DNA from: Cordilura impudica
Taxonomy: Eukaryota; Arthropoda; Insecta; Diptera; Scathophagidae
NCBI GenBank assembly: GCA_963682025.1
Contig: OY821519.1
Coordinates: 102,358,585 to 102,422,584 of the forward strand
Length of the DNA stretch: 64,000 nt
Reading direction: 5' to 3'
The first letter of the stretch is position 1; each line of letters opens with the position of its first letter. The notes beneath the pieces are model-generated. The model did not search any database. It was not told the origin of the DNA and saw nothing but the letters and a program-made list of their open reading frames with translations. Positions 11,866-23,452 of this stretch are shown one piece after another. The position numbers and the translations under genes were made by a program.

Positions 11866-11980
11866 ATTGATTTCAAATCCAAAAATACTGTTTTTTTTAT
11901 ATAGGTTATGAATATGTATTATTTTTTATTTAAAACAGGCACATACAGAAAACTATAAGTAATTTACAGTGAAGTTAAAT

Positions 11981-12396
11981 ACATCACACCTTAAATACAA
12001 AAGAGTCACAACTCAAAATTTTCCAAAATTGACTTTTTCCCATAAATTAATTCACAGTCCACATTTCTATCTACAGCAAAAATTTATTTCTCATAACTGT
12101 CTTCTTTAACAGGAAAAATACTGTTATATCTGGGGCACAACTTGAGATAATATCACTAGTCAAATGAAAAAATTTCAATCAGTGAGTCATAAAACAATTA
12201 TATTTTATTTCCACAAATACAATATAAATTAAAAAAAAAAAAAATATAGCAAAACTTTCCTCAAAATGGACATTTTTCATAATGAAACTACATTTTTTTA
12301 AATAATACAATCATTTTTACATAAACAGTTTTTTGCCTCTCCTGAAAATTTGAAAATTTTGAGTTGTGACTGTTTTGTATTTAAGGTGCGACATGT
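11981..12396. mobile_element. Foldback MITE family B, copy 1
   Basis: The ends are inverted repeats of about 45 bp: CACCTTAAATACAAAAGAG and CACAACTCAAAATTTTC on the left, and their complement on the right (to 12395). The interior is AT-rich and non-coding. It shares 'cagttttttgcctctcctgaaaa' with the split copy at 34549-38330. Confidence 0.75.
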
Positions 12397-13150
12397 TCTG
12401 AAATGAGTGACTGAATGTTTACTTTTTTTATTATTTTAAGTAAATAATAACTAATTTGCTCAAAGCCTGATAGTGCTCATCAGTTGTAGTATACAATACA
12501 ATTAGTCCTCATAAACTTAGAGGTATGTCATCTTCTTCTTCCCATTCACAATATTGACCAATTCCAGCTTCTTAAAAGCAATTCGATATGGTTTGATTAT
12601 TGACATCAATATCCCAAACTTTTTTTTACGTGATTGGTGCAATCCATACGCGTAATAGTATTCCTTTCTCGTTTGACTCTAGGTGATTTAACGTTTATTT
12701 GCCACTCTCCTACGATGGAAAACTTTGAAGTTTTGAATTACTACCTGATCATATTCAATGACTTTCAGTTTGCTTTGTACGTATCATTGATGCTCTGCAC
12801 AATTATACATAGACAATATTATTTTCGTCCAGTACTTTGAGAGTGCTTGTCCAATTTTAGAACGCGTTATTCAAAAAGTTGGCCTGTCATTCTGGCATTG
12901 GAGTTTGCTTCATACACTACTGGTAACCACTTAAGCACAGATTTGGCACTTTTTCCAATCAATAGAATTTAAAGTTTTTCCAAACCATCTATATTTTTCA
13001 ATTCAATTCGTTTATTTATGATAATATGTACAGGCATTTATAAATGTGTTTTAAATAATGTAGAGAGTTTAGATATGCATGATCTTTTCTTTTTTGATTA
13101 AATTAATTAGAAATAATTAACAGTTAAGATCTAGAGAAAATTATATAAAA
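12397..13150. other. I-2 intron 1, unassigned
   Basis: No intact coding region. The minus strand between 12940 and 12520 reads as a lightly degenerate protein-like stretch (for example KYWTKIILSMYNCAEHQ) with several stops, probably another transposon relic that I could not place. Confidence 0.35.
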
Positions 13151-13938
13151 ACAAGTAAGAAAATTATAGTCGGTCTAGACCGATTATACGATACCCTATA
13201 CCATGCGTTTAGAAACCCTATATCTTAGGCCCAACTAACTGGACATTGAAAATAAGCAAAAACCAAATTTGAGTGGGATTTTTATTAATTTTTTTGGCTG
13301 CAGATATGAAAAGGTTCATATCGGATGCTATATCTATAAAGGGACTAGGTCCAAAAATGGACCGATCCTGATCATGTTTGGTAAAGTCTCTTGTATTTTA
13401 CAAAAATATGTACAAACAAAATTTGAGAAGAATCAGTGCAATATTTTTGTTTTTTAATAGATTTAAGTAAAGATCGGGAAGCAGCTCTATATGGGGTCAA
13501 AGGGATCATTTTTGGACTACTCATTAGTGGATGTAATGAACGCATATAAACCCAATTTGAGTAAGATCTATATGACAATTTGGATCTTATGGCAATTTAT
13601 GTCGATTTCATATGGGTAATTTGTATGGGGGCTAGGTCTGAACATGGACCGATTCTCACCAATTTCAATAGCGTTCATCCCATGGCCGATAAAAGATCAT
13701 ATACCAAATTTCATCAAAATATATTCATATTTGCGATCTGCAGTTTGATTACAAGCTTTACATGGACACACAGACGGACGGACGGACGGACGGACGGACA
13801 TTGTTAAATCAACTCAGAAAGTGATTCTGATTCGATCGGTATAATTAAAGATGGGTCTAGGTCAAATATTTTTGGTTGTTACAAACAGCAGCACAAAGTC
13901 ATTATACCCAAACCACATAGTGGTATAGGGTATAAAAA
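13151..13938 (-). mobile_element. DINE-1/mini-me-like element, copy 2
   Basis: Full-length copy with all landmarks of copy 1 in the opposite orientation: palindrome GTCGGTCTAGACCGA(T) at the left, the GGAC microsatellite at about 13775-13800, and ACCACATAGTGGTATAGGG at the right. Confidence 0.75.
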
Positions 13939-14449
13939 CTCTTAAGAAAAAAAAAAAAAAAATTTTGTAAAGATAAAATAAACTTAAAAATAAACTAGTC
14001 TAAAGGTGCTACCATGATATTACTGATATGCTGATATTGTGATATTTAACATCTTTGGTCGAAATTAAGTTTAAGCCGTTGTATCTTCACGTCCACCATT
14101 TCGATGCTGTTTATATTATGCAATCTTCTAGTAGAGAAATGCCATGGCAGGTCATAAAAGATCAAACTGGAGCCCCGTAAAACATTATTGAATGAAATAT
14201 GACCTTAAGCATAATAATTTTGTTTTCTCGACTAAGTTTGGATTTTTTATTGATAAAAGGAAAAAGTATTTTCTTGGCTATATTTATTTTATCGATGACA
14301 TAAGCAACATGTTCTTTAAAGTTAACTTTTGAATCTAAGATAACACCTAAATATTTAACTTTAGGCTCCCAAGAAATACTGCTTGTTTCAAAACGTAAAG
14401 AATGTTGAGGAATATATCAGTCTTTTCTTTTTCTTGTAAAATATATAGC

Positions 14450-15810
14450 TTAAGTTTTAGAGCTATTTATGACGATTTTCCATTTAGTGAAATAATTTCG
14501 AACAATAGTTAATGATGATTGAAGATTAATAATTATATCTTCCGCTAAGACTCCCGAACATAGTAAGGCTGTATCGTCAGGAAATATAGACGTTGTATAG
14601 TGTTGAAAAACTGGAAAATCTGATGTGTATATGTTGTAGAGAATGGGTGATAAGCAGGAGCCCTGTGGGCAACCAGCTGTAACACCCACTTTATTGGAGA
14701 AACATTTGCCAATATGAACTCTGTACTCACGATTTTTTAAAAATCTTTTTATTATTTTTATGAGAGGGGCGGGAAGTTGAAATTTGTTATTTTAAAAACA
14801 AGGGCCAAACAGAATCAAATGCTGCTTTTACATCTAATAACACCATACCCGTTGATTTTCCGTTAATAAAATTTGATTTGACTATGTTTTTGATTCTAAG
14901 TAAAGCATGAGATGTGTTGAGGCCATTTCTAAATCCAAACTGTTGGTTTGGCAATATATTATTATCATCAATAAATGAGCATAATTTATTTTTAATAACT
15001 TTTTCTAGCAACTTACTAACGGATGGTAGGAGGCTAATTGGGCGATAAGACTGTGGAGAGTTGCTAGGCTTATTAGGTTTGGCGATAGGTATAACCATAG
15101 CTTCTTTCCAACAGTTTGGAAAATAAGCGTTTTTTAAACACGAGTTAAGTATAGACGAAAGTAATTTTATACCATTATTAGGGAGATTTTTAATGCACAT
15201 ATTATTAATTTTATCAATACCTGGTGCTTTTTTATTTTTTTGGTTTTTTAATAATATTTTTTTAATTAAGGTTCTGCTATTTCAAGATCAGGGTAATCAT
15301 TATAGGTGTCAGTTTCTAGATGCTGAATACAGTTGTTAACATCATGTATTGTTTCAGAACCGCTTAAATTTACTGAGTATGAATTATTCATTTTGAATGT
15401 TTCAGCTAGTATGTTGCATTTTTCTATACATGAGTACTGTTGGTTATTAACGTTGGTATTTGTTTTGATTTCTTCTTTATAACTTTTGTGATGTTCCAAA
15501 AGGGGGAAGAACCTTTTTCTAGAGTTGCCAGATGATTATTCCAAGACGAATTCCTAAATTTAATGATTTCGTATTGTATAAGTTGATTAAGATGTTTCAT
15601 TTCAGTTTTATCAGCTAGGTTTCTATAACGAATCCAATTTCTTCTGAAATAATTTCTGGACGTAATCAAATTTTGAATTTGTATTGGAAACGATTTATGG
15701 TAAAATGTTATTTCTTTTTTTTTTGGTACACTAACATCTATGGCGTTTTTAATAGCATTGTTTAAAGTTGTTATCATTTCGTCAATAATATTTGTTTCTG
15801 ATGTCACATT
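14450..15810 (-). pseudogene. LINE ORF2, reverse transcriptase domain
   Basis: The linker (15807-15424: RNYFRRNWIRYRN, WNNHLATLEKGSSPFWNITK) leads into PNNGIKLLSSILNSCLKN, ANPKPNKP-like IPIAKPNKPSNSPQSYRPIS and QFGFRNGLNTSHAL with DVKAAFDSVW (15200-14787). After a deletion it continues to GCPQGSCLSPILYNIYTSD and FPDDTALL (the YADD box, with the two catalytic Asp kept). Frameshifts separate the three pieces. It is inactive. Confidence 0.82.
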
Positions 15811-15925
15811 AAAATTTAGATTTCTAAGAGAATCATTTATGTTTTTTGTATATCTTTTCCAGTTACTTTTTGAATAAACCAGCTTGTAGTTTTCCTGGTT
15901 ATTGAATCTGAAGTTCAGAGAAGTT

Positions 15926-16594
15926 TTAACGGGAAGATGGATGGTCCGAGCTTAAATTATTTAATACTACTGCTGCCGATAATATTTGCGGTGTGTTTGT
16001 TAAAAAATAATCAAGAGTGGAAGGTTGACTTCTTGATGACGTTGGTATGTGTGTTGGGTCAGCTGGATATTTTATAAAAATATTTCGAGTTGTTAGTTTT
16101 TCAAATAATATGTTGCCCCAGCAATTTGATCTTTTGTAACCCCATTCTTGATGCCTACAGTTAAGATCACCACCTAATATATACATGTTGCTGTTGTTTG
16201 TAAGCTTGTTTATGTCTGAAGCAAACTTAGTTTTTCTTGAATTGTCTCTGCCAGCAGTTCCATCGGGAAAGTAGCAAGAAAATATATTAACGAAGCCATT
16301 ATTTGTAACCAGTTTAATCCCAACATTTTCAATGAGCTGAGTATTTATTACCGGCAAAACTTGATGATTGAGATTTCTTCTTATAACAACAGCGACACCA
16401 CCCCCCCTTGAACCAACTCTGTCATATCGATAACAGTAGAATGCATTATGTTTAATTGATATTTTTGAAGTTAACCATGTCTCAGTTAGCAAACAGACAT
16501 GGATATTATTAGTGATTAAAAAATTGAAGAACTCTTCCTTTTTATTTCGAATACCCCTGGCATTCCATGATATTATATTTAGCGATTCACTCAT
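15926..16594 (-). pseudogene. LINE ORF2, endonuclease domain
   Basis: An open frame of 222 residues starts MSESLNIISWNARGIRNKK and has the blocks of an EEP endonuclease: NARGI (Asn), LLTETWL (the catalytic Glu), GGDLNCRHQEWG (Asp/Asn) and LSSDHP (SDH). It ends by frameshift directly after SDHP. The catalytic residues themselves are present, so this domain is well preserved compared with the rest of the element. Confidence 0.82.
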
Positions 16595-16757
16595 ATAAAA
16601 ATTGACATGCCAAACTAGTGATCACTTGAAATTGATCAGCTTTTGATTGACAGTTTTTTAATTTGTCTATAAGCTCCAAAGTTAGATTTTGAATTTCTTC
16701 TAAAGAAAAGAGATTGTTATTTTTTTGGGCTATTATTGAAATTTTGTTGGTTCCAGT

Positions 16758-17645
16758 TTAAAGTGGGTTGCGCCGGTTCCTGGCGAAGTGAATTCGGAAA
16801 GCTTTGATTGTAGTTAGCTTGATGCTGCACTGGTCTGCGAGAGTTACTTTTTTGAGGAGAAAAACGTTTCTTAATTTGAATGCAATTTTGTCTGCTAGGA
16901 CACTGAGGTGAATTTCATTTATGTGGCCCATTAAAGTTGGCACATTTAAGTGTTTCATCTGTACAAACTTCTGTCTTATGTTGCCCTGCACACTTGGAAC
17001 AGAAGGTTTTGACTTTGCATCGAGATGATCCATGGCCAAAAATTTGGCAATTATAACATTGAGTGATTTTATTTTTATGGGATCTTACATAATCCCAACT
17101 TACTCTGATATAATCAACATTTGAAAAACTTTTTCTAAGCTCCTTTACAGTAATCGATTGACGTTTAAAGTGAACAACATAAATAATTTGTTCTTTATGA
17201 AACTGACCAGTTCTTTGAACTAGTTTAACATCCTGACACTGAAGGCCTAGATCAGTCAGTTTGGCTTTTAGAGCTTTAGGGTAAATTTTATCTAAACCAA
17301 ATAATAAGGCCTTATAGGGCGCTGGTTTTTACTGGTGTAGGTAAAATATTCATATTTGTCATCTAAAATTGGGATGATTTTATCATAATCTTCTTGGGTG
17401 TTAAAGAATAATTTTAATCCTATTGATATTTTTTTCAGTGCATAACCAGTAATGTTATTGGTTTCACATAACTCTTTTATTTTTTCTAGTTTGCATTTTA
17501 GAAGAGTAATAGGAGGAACGACACTCTTGACAATTTTTTGAAGAACAATCTCTTTGTCATTTTCAATTTCCAATGTTTGATAAGGTTGAAAGTAATTTGT
17601 TTTATTTACGGCACTACCGTTACTAATTTTTGCCTTATTCATCAC
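16758..17645 (-). pseudogene. LINE ORF1 (gag-like, zinc knuckles)
   Basis: The frame opens at 17645 (MMNKAKISNGSAVNK), stops near 17292 and continues in another frame: GLDKIYPKALKAKLTDLG, YIRVSWDYVRSHKNKI, then CYNCQIFGHGSSRC (a CCHC knuckle), CSKCAGQHKTEVC (a second knuckle) and a damaged third that hits a stop at NGPHK. Three CCHC knuckles after a PxxP-like RNA-binding region are standard for Jockey-clade ORF1 proteins, which coat the retrotransposon RNA. The frameshift and the stop make it inactive. Confidence 0.8.
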
Positions 17646-17700
17646 GTTATTTTGTGAGTTGATAGAAGTCTCATTTTTACCAATTGTTCTCTTAATTTTG

Positions 17701-18119
17701 GAAGATTTTTTTTTTTTTGATACTTTTTGTTGTTAATTTTTGTATATATTTATAGGTTTGTTTATAACACAACCGACTGAAATTATAATTTACTTAACAT
17801 GCGACAGAACGACGTGCATAGATCAAGATCACAACGTGAACTGACCATCTATATTTGCTGCTTGCTATTTTTGCCTTCATGGCATTGCTGGTTTTTAAAA
17901 GTCCATGTTTTGGCTGGCAGACATTTAAAAAAAATCCGGTGTCCTCCCGTTCACAGTACTTTTGTAATATAGTAACTTCGGCAAAACGTCTTTTTTCCAT
18001 TTTTCGCTGTCAACTTCACTAACTAATTGCTTTCACCGCACTTTTTTTTTATAACCCACACCATGTCTGAAGTGAAAAAAGTTCCAATATTATTTTATGT
18101 ACATACATATGTATTAATT
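17701..18119. other. I-2 intron 1, LINE 5' flank
   Basis: A minus-strand open frame at 18000-17794 (68 codons, Cys-containing) could be part of the LINE leader or another relic. No family is recognised. Confidence 0.35.
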
Positions 18120-18892
18120 GAATGTTTCGTCAATTGAAGTTTTGTTCAATACCTCTGCTTCCATTTATCAAGCCAACCAGTGCTTGATCATCATCAACCT
18201 GATCATCGCCAAAACGCTTTGCAAACTCCATTCTCTTCTTTAATATTGCTCCACATATAGGCATGTTTTGATTTTTAGCTGCTGTAAACTAATTGAGGAC
18301 TGCTTTATCGATATTTTGAATACTACATAGACGAAATCTAGACTTAAACAACGCGATAGTTGATTCCTTTTTTTTAAATCGTAGTACCCCGGCTACTATA
18401 TTTTTCAGCTGCTTCCTTTTTCTTCAATTAGCCTTCGACTTCTTTTATAAGTTTACATTTTTTCTTCAAACGACAAACATGGCACGTTTAGTTGCCATTA
18501 TAATGAAAAAATAATATTTTATTGACATTTATCAAATGCACGACTGACATTTATGCATTGAACTGACACTTACGCAAACAAAAAGAATCATTTGATGTAC
18601 AAAAAGGGATTTCCCCTAATAAAAACAAAAGAAAAAAATTAAATAAACAAGCAACAGCTTTCTAGTGAACGGTTTAAAGCGAAATTGTTCGAAATTTCAC
18701 ATTACTTCGAGCTATAGAATTCATATGTATGTATTTTCGTTCGAGTTATGGGAAACTTTGAGATATGGAAATTCGAGTTACGAAAAAAGAATTGTAAGTT
18801 ATTTATTATCTTAACGCTACTGACAACCGATTTCGTTCAAGTTCGAGGATATTCGAGGTATTAAAGTTCGAGTTATGGAAGTTCAATTGTAT
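18120..18892 (-). mobile_element. Tigger/pogo-type transposon, 5' relic
   Basis: The right end carries a Tigger-like terminal repeat (CAATTGAACTTCCATAACTC on the minus strand, next to TA). Inside, the minus strand at about 18490-18150 reads as the DNA-binding part of a pogo/jerky transposase: NMPICGAILKKRMEFAKRFGDD and NGSRGIE, preceded by a degenerate first helix-turn-helix. The catalytic half is missing. Confidence 0.65.
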
Positions 18893-19302
18893 AAAGCTTT
18901 TCGCAAATGGACAAAAGTATTTTGACAATAACAAAAATGTATTATAAAAAAAAAAGATTATTGAAAAATATGTTCTACTTTAACGTCCATGAGCTTTTGC
19001 AATCACCCAGAACTCGATTTTACAAAATTTTTAATGGTTTAAAAAGAAAACTCCTTTCAAAGCCCTTCTGCCTCAAGAATTGTCTCGTCGCATGAGCCTG
19101 AGATGGCCAATCTAACGTTTATTAAAAAGAATAAACCAAATAATTATTGTTTACATGAAAACAAACAAAACAAAACAAAAAAAAAAAAATAGCCAACAAG
19201 TAAAAATCTTGTGATTATAAACATTTATAATAAATTTATTTCAATAATCCTAATTGTAATTTTCTTATAATCATCATCATATACATTTTCTATACTTTTT
19301 AG
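18893..19302. other. I-2 intron 1, 3' end
   Basis: No gene seen. It ends with the pyrimidine-rich tract and AG before exon 2. Confidence 0.5.
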
Positions 19303-19467
19303 TTGCCGTAAAAGTGCAAAATTCGACGAACTTAATGTGTTACAGACCTTCCATCCACCAGACAAAGATTATGGTCATATGAAAATTGATGAACCCAAAA
19401 CACCATATAATTTAGCTGACCCAGATCCCCAACGAGATCAATTAGATGCTGAATTGTTAGCTGAAAA
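19303..19467 (+). CDS. I-2: I-2 exon 2 (residues 44-99)
   Basis: After the acceptor TTTTTAG the frame gives [14 protein letters not shown] (47-60), then [19 protein letters not shown] (61-79). This matches the best conserved block of inhibitor 2. KFDE is the counterpart of the vertebrate KWDE motif, which binds the PP1 surface. Threonine 77 in KTP is the expected GSK3/MAPK phosphorylation site that reactivates the PP1-inhibitor complex. The exon ends with LLAEK across the splice (donor GTAAGT). No unusual changes are seen. Confidence 0.95.
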
Positions 19468-19518
19468 GTAAGTTTTAATTCAAAATTAATATAAAATATT
19501 TAATGTTGTTTAATTATT

Positions 19519-20165
19519 AAGATTATTTCATTATTTGATTATTTGATTATTTGATTATTTGATTATTTGATTATTTGATTATTTGATTATTTGATTATTT
19601 GATTATTTGATTATTTGATTATTTGATTATTTGATTATTTTATTATTGGATTATTTGATTATTTGATTATTTGATTATTTGGTCATTTGATTATTTGATT
19701 ATTTGATTATTTCATTATTTGATTATTTGATTATTTGAATATTTGATTATTCGATTATTTGATTATTTGATTATTTGATTATTTGATTATTTGATTGTTT
19801 GATTATTTGATTACTTGATTATTTGATTATTTGATTATTTGATTATTTGATTATTTGATAATTTGATTATTTGATTATTTGATTATTTGATTATTTGATT
19901 ATTTGGTTATTTGATTATTTGATTATTTGATTATTTGATTATTTGATTATTTGGTTATTTGATTATTTGATTATTTGATTATTTGCTTATTTGAGTATTT
20001 GATTATTTGCTTATTTGATTATTTCATTATTTGAGTATTTGATTATTTGATTATTTGATTATTTGATTATTTGATTATTTGATTATATGATTATTTGATT
20101 ATTTGCTTATTTGATTATTTGGTTATTTGATTATTTGATTATTTATTATTTTTTGCTTATTTGAT
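19519..20165. repeat. Octamer satellite (TTGATTAT)n in I-2 intron 2
   Basis: About 80 units of the 8-bp repeat TTGATTAT with scattered single-base variants (TTGGTTAT, TTGCTTAT, TTCATTAT). It fills 87% of the 743-bp intron. Confidence 0.97.
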
Positions 20166-20210
20166 TGTAATCTTTATAAACTCAATTGATATTTGTTGAT
20201 TTGATTATAG

Positions 20211-20299
20211 ATTACGCATAGCTGCCAACACACAAACGTCCTCATTTGATGATAGCGATGAATCAGATGAGGAATTTGAGGAGACACCAGCAGAGAAAG
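20211..20299 (+). CDS. I-2: I-2 exon 3 (residues 99-128)
   Basis: A short exon between the octamer satellite (acceptor TTGATTATAG) and intron 3 (donor GTATAT). It encodes LRIAANTQTSSFDDSDESDEEFEETPAEK. The acidic serines (about 109-117) fit the casein kinase 2 cluster of inhibitor 2. The exon lies right against more than 640 bp of TTGATTAT repeats, whose ending itself resembles the acceptor. Confidence 0.92.
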
Positions 20300-20786
20300 G
20301 TATATTTTCTTTTAATTTTATTGGATTATGTTTCATTGTTACCTTATTTAAATATTGTATATATTTTTTTATATTATATCTTAGAACAAAGGCCTCATGA
20401 GGGCACCGCCATATCGCGATGAAACTTGGATATGTTATAGAACACGATCTCATATATAACGGCAGTTTTTTGGGTTTTTTTTTATTTTTTTTACATTTGA
20501 TCCAAATGAACTGCACACCATATGAAAGGTAGTTGCAAAGCGTATCCCATAAGGTATAAGACGTGCACGATCATGCTTACATGACCGTGTTATATAATAA
20601 AACCGAATATTCTAGGGAGTTTTGTATGGCGGTACAAATTAATTTTAAGAAGTTTTGCTTTAAAGTTATATAGTTCGTGTTTTAGCCGATTTATCCCGAA
20701 GCGCCTTCTTATATTCGATGATGGCAACCTTGTGCATAATATATAGGCAATATGGGTTACAATAAATTTATTTTTATGAGTACGAG

Positions 20787-22140
20787 GGCGGTTCCAGAAC
20801 AACCCGACCTGGCAAAGAAAACACAATAAATTTGAAAATTTTTTTTCATCATTTCTCAACAAAATCTCCTTTTACCTCAATACACTTTTCCCAACATCAT
20901 TTAATCATTTCGAGTTCCTGTTTGTAGTAAGAACTGTCTACTCCATATAACAGCCGTCAACTATACACTACATCTCTTCCTTTTTGAAGATAACAGTATT
21001 CAAAAAAAAAAAAATAAATCACTATTTTTTTAATTTTTTCTGATTTTATCATAACTTGAGAACAACTGGACCAATTTTGTTATAAAAATTATCAAAAAAT
21101 TTTAATTTAAATTACATCTAAGTTATGCTAATACTATATTTTTATATACGCAACAGTTTCGGAGTTATAAGTATGAAATGTTGAACAAAAAATGTTCTTT
21201 CCGTAAAAATTAAAAATTTTTTTTTTAATTCATAAAAAATCGAAAATGACAAAACATGACATTTTTGCAACTAACCTAAATAAAATTAGCAATTTGTTGT
21301 CAAAACCAGGTACCTGTATTAAGAATAAAATCAACATTTACCCCTAGATTTTCATGATATATATGCCTCGTTTTATTTGCAGTATATGTAGCTTTATGAT
21401 GTAGCAAAAAAGTCATGTTTTGTTATTTTCGATTTTTTATGAATTTCAAAAAAAAAAAAAACAAAAATATTTAAATTTTACGGAAAAAATTTTTTTTCAT
21501 CATTTCATACTGAATAATTCCGAAATTAGTCCAGTTGTTCTCAAGAGATGGAATTGTCTTCGCCTTCTATAGACACGATTCTCCCATTTCAGAACATTGT
21601 TTTGACTGTTCGTTTGTCCCAGGTATAAATTGGTGGATACATGTCTCATCCGTTGTTACGAATCGACGCAAAAACTCGGCTTTATTGCGGTAAAACATCG
21701 TCAAATACTCTATTGAAACATCTTCACGACGCTGTATTTGTTTTATTGCGAGCAAACGCAGCACTCATCTTGTGGTCAGCTTTTTATCTCCAAATTTTCG
21801 GTCAATATGCGATGTGTAGCACTTTTTTAAAAGCCTATCATATCAGCTAGCTCACGCACCTTCAACCGATGATCATCCAATACCATTTTGTGGATTTTCT
21901 TAACTTTTTCTGGCGTGGTCACCTTAACTGTTTGACCACTACGGTTTTCGTCTTTGCAGCTCGTACGGCCTAGTTAAAACTCTACCACCCAAACTCTACC
22001 ACCGAAAGAGCAGACTCACTCAGAGTAGAATCTAGCTCGGCTTTTATATTGTTTGGACTGAGACCTTTCAACTGAAGGTATTGAATTACATAACGGTGAC
22101 CAATTTGCTCCATGTTAACAAATTCATTGAAATATTTTTT
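20787..22140 (-). mobile_element. Mariner relic in I-2 intron 3
   Basis: The left end has GTACGAGGGCGGTTC, like the terminal repeat of the mariner at 49951. The minus strand from about 22112 reads MEQIGHRYVIQYLQLKG and LSPNNIKAELDSTLSESAL (N-terminal DNA-binding region), later VRELADMIGF, then RRFVTTDETCIHQF (first aspartate). It has frameshifts, stops and a foldback insertion at 21000-21550. Confidence 0.75.
21000..21550. mobile_element. AT-rich foldback element inside the mariner relic
   Basis: Inverted repeats pair 21057-21075 (TGAGAACAACTGGACCAAT) with 21528-21546, and the sequences inward of these also pair (around 21150-21230 with 21470-21530). The interior is non-coding. Confidence 0.6.
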
Positions 22141-22194
22141 TTCTGTTTTAAACTCTTTCTTTTAACTCATACTCTCTGTCTTTCTGTCGTGGGG

Positions 22195-22515
22195 CAACCC
22201 CATTCCCCCTTATCCAATTTATCTGAAAGTTGACCCATAGTCTTGTTGTGACCAGATTAATTTTGGGGTAGTCACGCACAGTCACGCGTAGTCACGGACA
22301 GTCACGGAGAGATTTAAAACCCATTTCCCCTTATCCGATCGATCTGAAACTTGATCGATAGACTTGCTGTGAAAAACGATTAACTTTGACAGAGTCACGC
22401 GCTGTCACGGAGGGTAAAACCTCACTTCCCCTCATCCGATCGATCTGAAACTTTGTCCATAGACTTGTGACCAAAGATTAATTTTAAAATAGTCACGCAC
22501 AGTCACGGAAAGATT
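22195..22515. repeat. Three tandem units of about 105-120 bp
   Basis: Each unit has CCCTTATCCGATCGATCTG-like sequence followed by 'gattaa' and clustered GTCACGCACAGTCACG pentads. The units are diverged. Confidence 0.75.
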
Positions 22516-23147
22516 CAAAACTCATATGCATAAGGAAAGAGTTTTAATAAACACTTTGTTTTTATGGGTTAGATTATTTGGTTAGGGAGAGCTATTTGAC
22601 GATTAAACACTTAAAATCAGAACGTATGCAGAAGGTTAACCGTTAACCTATTGAAAATAATAGAAGCAACGAAAATAATGCTTACTCGGTGGATCGCAGA
22701 TGACAACTGATTCACTGAGATCGTTCACTTTTTGATGGTTCAAAAAAATACTAACCAACGTGGCGCCTTGAAACTTACAACATATGTTTTATAAGATTCC
22801 CACTTTTCACCAAAGTAACTTTTTTAAAACTACTACTGCTATCTATACGTCTGGTTGTTTTGAGATCGCCTTCGTACAAAACCAATGTGTTCCCACACAA
22901 AAATTATCGAAAAAAGGTTTTTAATATATTTTTTATTTTTTAATAGCAACCTATATAAAGGCGTCAATTATTTCGTGTTCTATAACATATGCAAGTTTCA
23001 TCGTAAACTGTGGGTGACTTCTTTATTAGTTTTTATTATATAATTATCTGTATGAAAATCAAAAAAAAAAAAAAAGCTTTTCACCCATTTATTATAACTG
23101 TTTGTTCGATTTAAAATAATCTACATAGTTAATTTTTTTCTTTCTAG

Positions 23148-23452
23148 TACGTCGTATTGAATTCGAACGTCGTCGCAAGGCGCATTACAAGGAATTTGAA
23201 GCAGTTAAATTAGCTCGGAAGCTTATTGAAGAAGAACTGGATGACGACAATGAAGTCGAAGATGAAATTGACCCGACCAATGTTGATAAATCAGTATCTT
23301 ACCATACATCAGAATATGGCAAATCTGAGGACCAACAAGCACCAGCTGGATCCTCCGAATTTTCTTTGCAAGATACATTGTCACAATATTCAGCTAATGT
23401 AAGACAGATGGATATAGATGTTCCCGTAGCTCATTCCCGGGAAAAAATTTAA
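23148..23452 (+). CDS. I-2: I-2 exon 4 (residues 129-229, stop)
   Basis: The acceptor is TTTCTAG and the frame gives RRIEFERRRKAHYKEF (130-145) and EAVKLARKLIEEELDDD (146-162), the third conserved segment. In the solved PP1-inhibitor 2 complex this helix covers the active site, and His-Tyr (here 141-142) contact the metals. The remaining 65 residues are acidic, Ser/Gln-rich and probably disordered. The stop TAA is at 23450-23452. Vertebrate inhibitor 2 has HYNEG where this has HYKEF. Confidence 0.93.

Larger units (their letters stand above)
13990..17700 (-). mobile_element. Jockey-clade LINE in I-2 intron 1, nearly full length
   Basis: About 3.7 kb antisense to I-2. From right to left it carries a gag-like ORF1 with zinc knuckles, an endonuclease, a reverse transcriptase and a C-terminal tail containing LPWHFSTRRLHN, which matches LPWHFSTRILHN in the LINE at 35450-37823. 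The 3' end is near 13990, just before the DINE-like copy; no poly(A) is visible there. All frames are broken (see parts). Confidence 0.8.
11071..23452 (+). other. I-2: Gene span: protein phosphatase 1 inhibitor 2
   Basis: Four coding exons: 11071-11201, 19303-19467, 20211-20299 and 23148-23452. They total 690 nt, that is 229 codons plus stop. All three introns (8101, 743 and 2848 bp) begin GT and end AG, and their phases (2, 2, 1) join without a break. The protein keeps the three regions by which inhibitor 2 grips PP1: KGILK, the DKDYG...DEPKTPY segment with the GSK3-type threonine, and HYKEFEAVKLARKLI. A possible polyadenylation signal AATAAA lies at 23559-23564. The coding sequence looks intact and under constraint, although the introns are full of transposons. 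Confidence 0.93.

Noticed and set aside
13580..13807. Small open frame of 75-82 codons (MDLMAIYVDF...) recurring at about seven places
   Set aside because: It always lies in the same part of the DINE-like repeat, so it is copied with the element. There is no sign of selection or a known domain, and older copies are truncated.
19519..20165. Octamer array as an assembly artefact
   Set aside because: Scattered single-base variants and clean flanking exons look like a real satellite, although its length may be uncertain.
22195..22515. GTCACG clusters as a transcription-factor array
   Set aside because: They are within diverged tandem repeats in a transposon-filled intron; no independent support.
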